Shown piece after piece: positions 5,082-7,058 of a DNA stretch of 7,058 nt (its first letter is position 1; the number at the start of each line of letters is the position of its first letter). The notes beneath the pieces were generated by a model. The model was given only the letters and a program-made list of their open reading frames with translations, was not told the DNA's origin and did no database searches. The translations under genes and the position numbers were made by a program. This stretch comes from Betaproteobacteria bacterium (lineage in GTDB: Bacteria > Pseudomonadota > Gammaproteobacteria > Burkholderiales > Burkholderiaceae_D), in NCBI GenBank assembly GCA_015655165.1, contig JAATFN010000353.1:1-7058 (forward strand). The letters are read 5' to 3'.

Positions 5082-6878
5082 CTACGGATGCGTCAAATGT
5101 GTCAGCAACCATTGGCCTTTCCCATCGAGCAACAACATGTCATCATGGAAATGATCCAATGTACTGCGATGACCGATACTGACAAGAATAGCAGTTGGTA
5201 ATGCTGTCTTTAATAACGCATACAACGCATACTCGAGACCTTCATCTGTTGCAGATGTTGCTTCATCCATAAATACAAGCTTCGGCTGGTTATATAAGAC
5301 ACGTGCAAATGCGAGCCGTTGTTGCTCACCAATAGAAAGAATACCGGCCCAATCACGTACTTCATCCAGTTTATTTTTTAGGTGTGACAAATTCACTTTA
5401 TCTAACGCTTCAAGCAGTCGTACATCATCTGCTTGTGTAGCATTCGCAGGATAGGCAATAGCATTACGTAAATCCCCCAATGGCAGATAGGGTCTTTGTG
5501 ACAAAAATAAGCTATCAGTTCCTGTAGCGCGTAACACACTTCCTGTTGCATAAGGCCACAATCCAGCTATCGCACGCAACAACGTTGTTTTACCACTGCC
5601 TGATGGCCCCTTAATTAGCAGTGTTTGCCCAGGTTTGAGTTGTAAATCAAGCGCATGAATCAAGGGAGTGCCATCCGGGCGTGTCACATTGAGATGATCA
5701 ATAGAAAATTGTGTCTGTGAATGTTGTGTTGTGATGGCGGGTAACGCCCGTGTCTTTTCATTTGCCTCCACAAAGCCACTTAAACGATTCAACGCTGCTC
5801 TGTACTGTGCAAACGTATCATAAGATGTTCTAAAGAAAGATAAGGCATCTTGCACTTGTCCAAATGCGGTAGATGTTTGCATCACATCTCCCAACTTGAT
5901 TGTGCCCGCAAAAAATCGTGGAGCTTGCAAAATAAACGGGAATACGACCGCAATCTGGCTAATGACAAGGTTGTAACCATCAAACTTCAACCCCCGGTAC
6001 ACCAACGCCCATGCATTATTGATGATTGCAGCAAACCGCTGTAAAAGATTTTTCTTTTCAACTACGTCACCCCGGTAGAAAGCCACGTTTTCTGCATATT
6101 CCCGCAATCTTACTAACGCATACCGGAAATTCGCACCCAACAATTCATTTAAGAAATTCAGTCTGATCAATGGCCGACCAATACTAAATGCAATGACTGT
6201 AGCAACAATAACATACACATATACTAGAAAGACCATTGCGCGATTGATTTCAGTCGTTCCAATAACTAGCGGGCCAGACAAGGACCATAAAATGATAGTG
6301 AATGCAACAAGCGATATCAACGCACTCAATGCGCCAATTGCCAGTGTGCGTGTCAATGTCACAAATGTTTGTATGTCTTTTTCAATACGTTGATCCGGGT
6401 TGTCAATCGACTCCTCCAGAAATTGTGCACGGTAATATGCCTGCCCATTGATCCAGTCTGAAGTCAGTATTTCCGTCAACCATACCCGCCAGCGAATATC
6501 AAATGCCTGGGAAAGATAGGCATTAAATATTGTGGTAACAACATGGATTGCTGCTAATACAGCAAATAGACCCATATATGTCCAGAAACCGTTGATGTCT
6601 GATGCTTGAAGCGCACTGTAAAATCCGTTATACCAAAATGAAAACAACACAGACATACGCACCGCAAACAAGGCAAAAAATATCAGTAATGCGATAATTG
6701 CGCTTGGATGCCAATTTATTCTGGGATCCAAGTAATGCCCACCAATACGCCAAAATTGTTTTCCCCAACGGGTGGTCTTTATCAATGCATAAGTCACCAG
6801 AAAAAATCCAGCGCAAGCAATGACATAAGTTTGCAGCAACCAGATTACACTGTTGCCAATTTCATGATGCCAGTCCAT
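5082..6878 (-). CDS. ABC transporter, fused permease and ATPase (YddA / SbmA-BacA / ABCD type)
   Basis: This is a half-transporter of 598 residues that should work as a homodimer in the inner membrane. The N-terminal part has about six membrane segments (near 12-33, 59-84, 102-122, 178-203, 214-234 and 302-322) and the family signature NPDQRIEKDI at 160-169, shared with SbmA/BacA and the peroxisomal ABCD proteins. The C-terminal ATPase domain (about 388-598) is complete: Walker A GPSGSGKTT at 424-432, Q-loop Gln461 in LSQRPYLPLG, signature LSIGEQQR at 514-521 (the GEQQR form typical of this subfamily), Walker B LVFMDEATS with Glu539, and switch His570 in SIGHRS. It is slightly longer than E. 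coli YddA (~561). The start at ATG 6878 has GGTGA about 5 nt upstream. Relatives move peptides, cobalamin or fatty acyl compounds, and the substrate here is unknown. The direction is probably import or membrane insertion rather than classic drug export, but this is not certain. A Bcr-type exporter gene follows on the same strand. Confidence 0.92.
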   Translation of the reverse strand: MDWHHEIGNSVIWLLQTYVIACAGFFLVTYALIKTTRWGKQFWRIGGHYLDPRINWHPSAIIALLIFFALFAVRMSVLFSFWYNGFYSALQASDINGFWTYMGLFAVLAAIHVVTTIFNAYLSQAFDIRWRVWLTEILTSDWINGQAYYRAQFLEESIDNPDQRIEKDIQTFVTLTRTLAIGALSALISLVAFTIILWSLSGPLVIGTTEINRAMVFLVYVYVIVATVIAFSIGRPLIRLNFLNELLGANFRYALVRLREYAENVAFYRGDVVEKKNLLQRFAAIINNAWALVYRGLKFDGYNLVISQIAVVFPFILQAPRFFAGTIKLGDVMQTSTAFGQVQDALSFFRTSYDTFAQYRAALNRLSGFVEANEKTRALPAITTQHSQTQFSIDHLNVTRPDGTPLIHALDLQLKPGQTLLIKGPSGSGKTTLLRAIAGLWPYATGSVLRATGTDSLFLSQRPYLPLGDLRNAIAYPANATQADDVRLLEALDKVNLSHLKNKLDEVRDWAGILSIGEQQRLAFARVLYNQPKLVFMDEATSATDEGLEYALYALLKTALPTAILVSIGHRSTLDHFHDDMLLLDGKGQWLLTHLTHP

Positions 6879-6904
6879 TGTTCACCATTTCAGTTGCTTG
6901 TGAG

Positions 6905-6919
6905 ATCTGCATTGCAGAT
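6905..6919. promoter_or_regulatory. Perfect 15-bp dyad upstream of the ABC transporter gene
   Basis: ATCTGCA-T-TGCAGAT (6905-6919) is a perfect 7+7 inverted repeat with a 1-nt centre. It lies 26 bp before the ABC start codon, within the likely leader or promoter area. It is too short and too AT-balanced for a terminator and has no T-run after it, so a protein-binding operator is the better guess. Confidence 0.4.
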
Positions 6920-7049
6920 ACAATATAACTTTCTTTTCCAACACTGCTATGCATTGTGCCTCACATTCGCCACCAAGTAAAAATGTGCCATATGCTATTT
7001 GCGTGTTGGTAGATTGCTCTTGTGTTAATGTGCATCAATCGACATAAAA

Positions 7050-7058
7050 AAGGACAAC
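7050..7058 (+). promoter_or_regulatory. Likely ribosome binding site of a + strand gene just beyond the window
   Basis: The window ends AAAAAAGGACAAC, with AAGGA at 7050-7054. A start codon 1-4 nt past the edge would have ideal spacing. This would make 6879-7058 a divergent promoter region between that gene and the ABC transporter. TTGTGT (7018-7023) and CATAAA (7041-7046) are 17 bp apart and could serve as a weak promoter, but the boxes match consensus only at 3 and 4 of 6 positions. Confidence 0.35.

Overview
This is an ordinary-looking chromosomal stretch from a Gram-negative bacterium. It encodes an outer-membrane lipid A deacylase (PagL type), two proteins with Sec signal peptides, and inner-membrane transporters of proteobacterial type. 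Base composition is moderate, roughly mid-40s % G+C by eye. The family mix (PagL, an exported methyl-parathion-hydrolase/dihydrocoumarin-hydrolase relative, a Bcr/CflA exporter and a YddA-type ABC protein) fits a beta- or gammaproteobacterium, perhaps a moderate-GC member of the Burkholderiales. Nothing here fixes the genus. There are no RNA genes, insertion sequences, CRISPR arrays or phage genes.

Layout: (1) 1-575, +, the C-terminal ~190 residues of glycerol kinase GlpK, cut by the window edge. (2) 673-1224, +, pagL, followed by a hairpin at 1252-1299. (3) 1382-2383, -, an exported MBL-fold hydrolase that converges on pagL. (4) 2569-3474, +, a LysR-type regulator divergent from the hydrolase; the shared ~185-bp gap holds several short dyads. 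(5) 3565-3590, a perfect terminator hairpin between the convergent regulator and exporter genes. (6) 3640-4830, -, a Bcr/CflA drug exporter whose leader holds a terminator-like hairpin directly before its ribosome binding site. (7) 5082-6878, -, a fused permease/ATPase ABC transporter of the YddA/SbmA-BacA/ABCD type. (8) 6879-7058, a gap that probably carries divergent promoters; it ends in a ribosome-binding-site-like sequence for a + strand gene just outside the window.

The divergent pair (3)+(4) looks like a classic LysR-controlled catabolic or detoxification enzyme. The hydrolase aligns closely, from memory, with methyl parathion hydrolase (MPH). At the five positions reported to separate MPH from its dihydrocoumarin-hydrolase ancestor it carries the ancestral state each time, so a lactone or aryl-ester substrate is more likely than an organophosphate. 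Genes (6)+(7), with PagL, share an envelope/transport theme, but nothing shows that they form one system.

I see no clearly new multi-gene system. The observations most worth following are the attenuator-like leader of the exporter, the ancestral-type MPH relative, and the PagL in which the usual acidic active-site residue is Asn.
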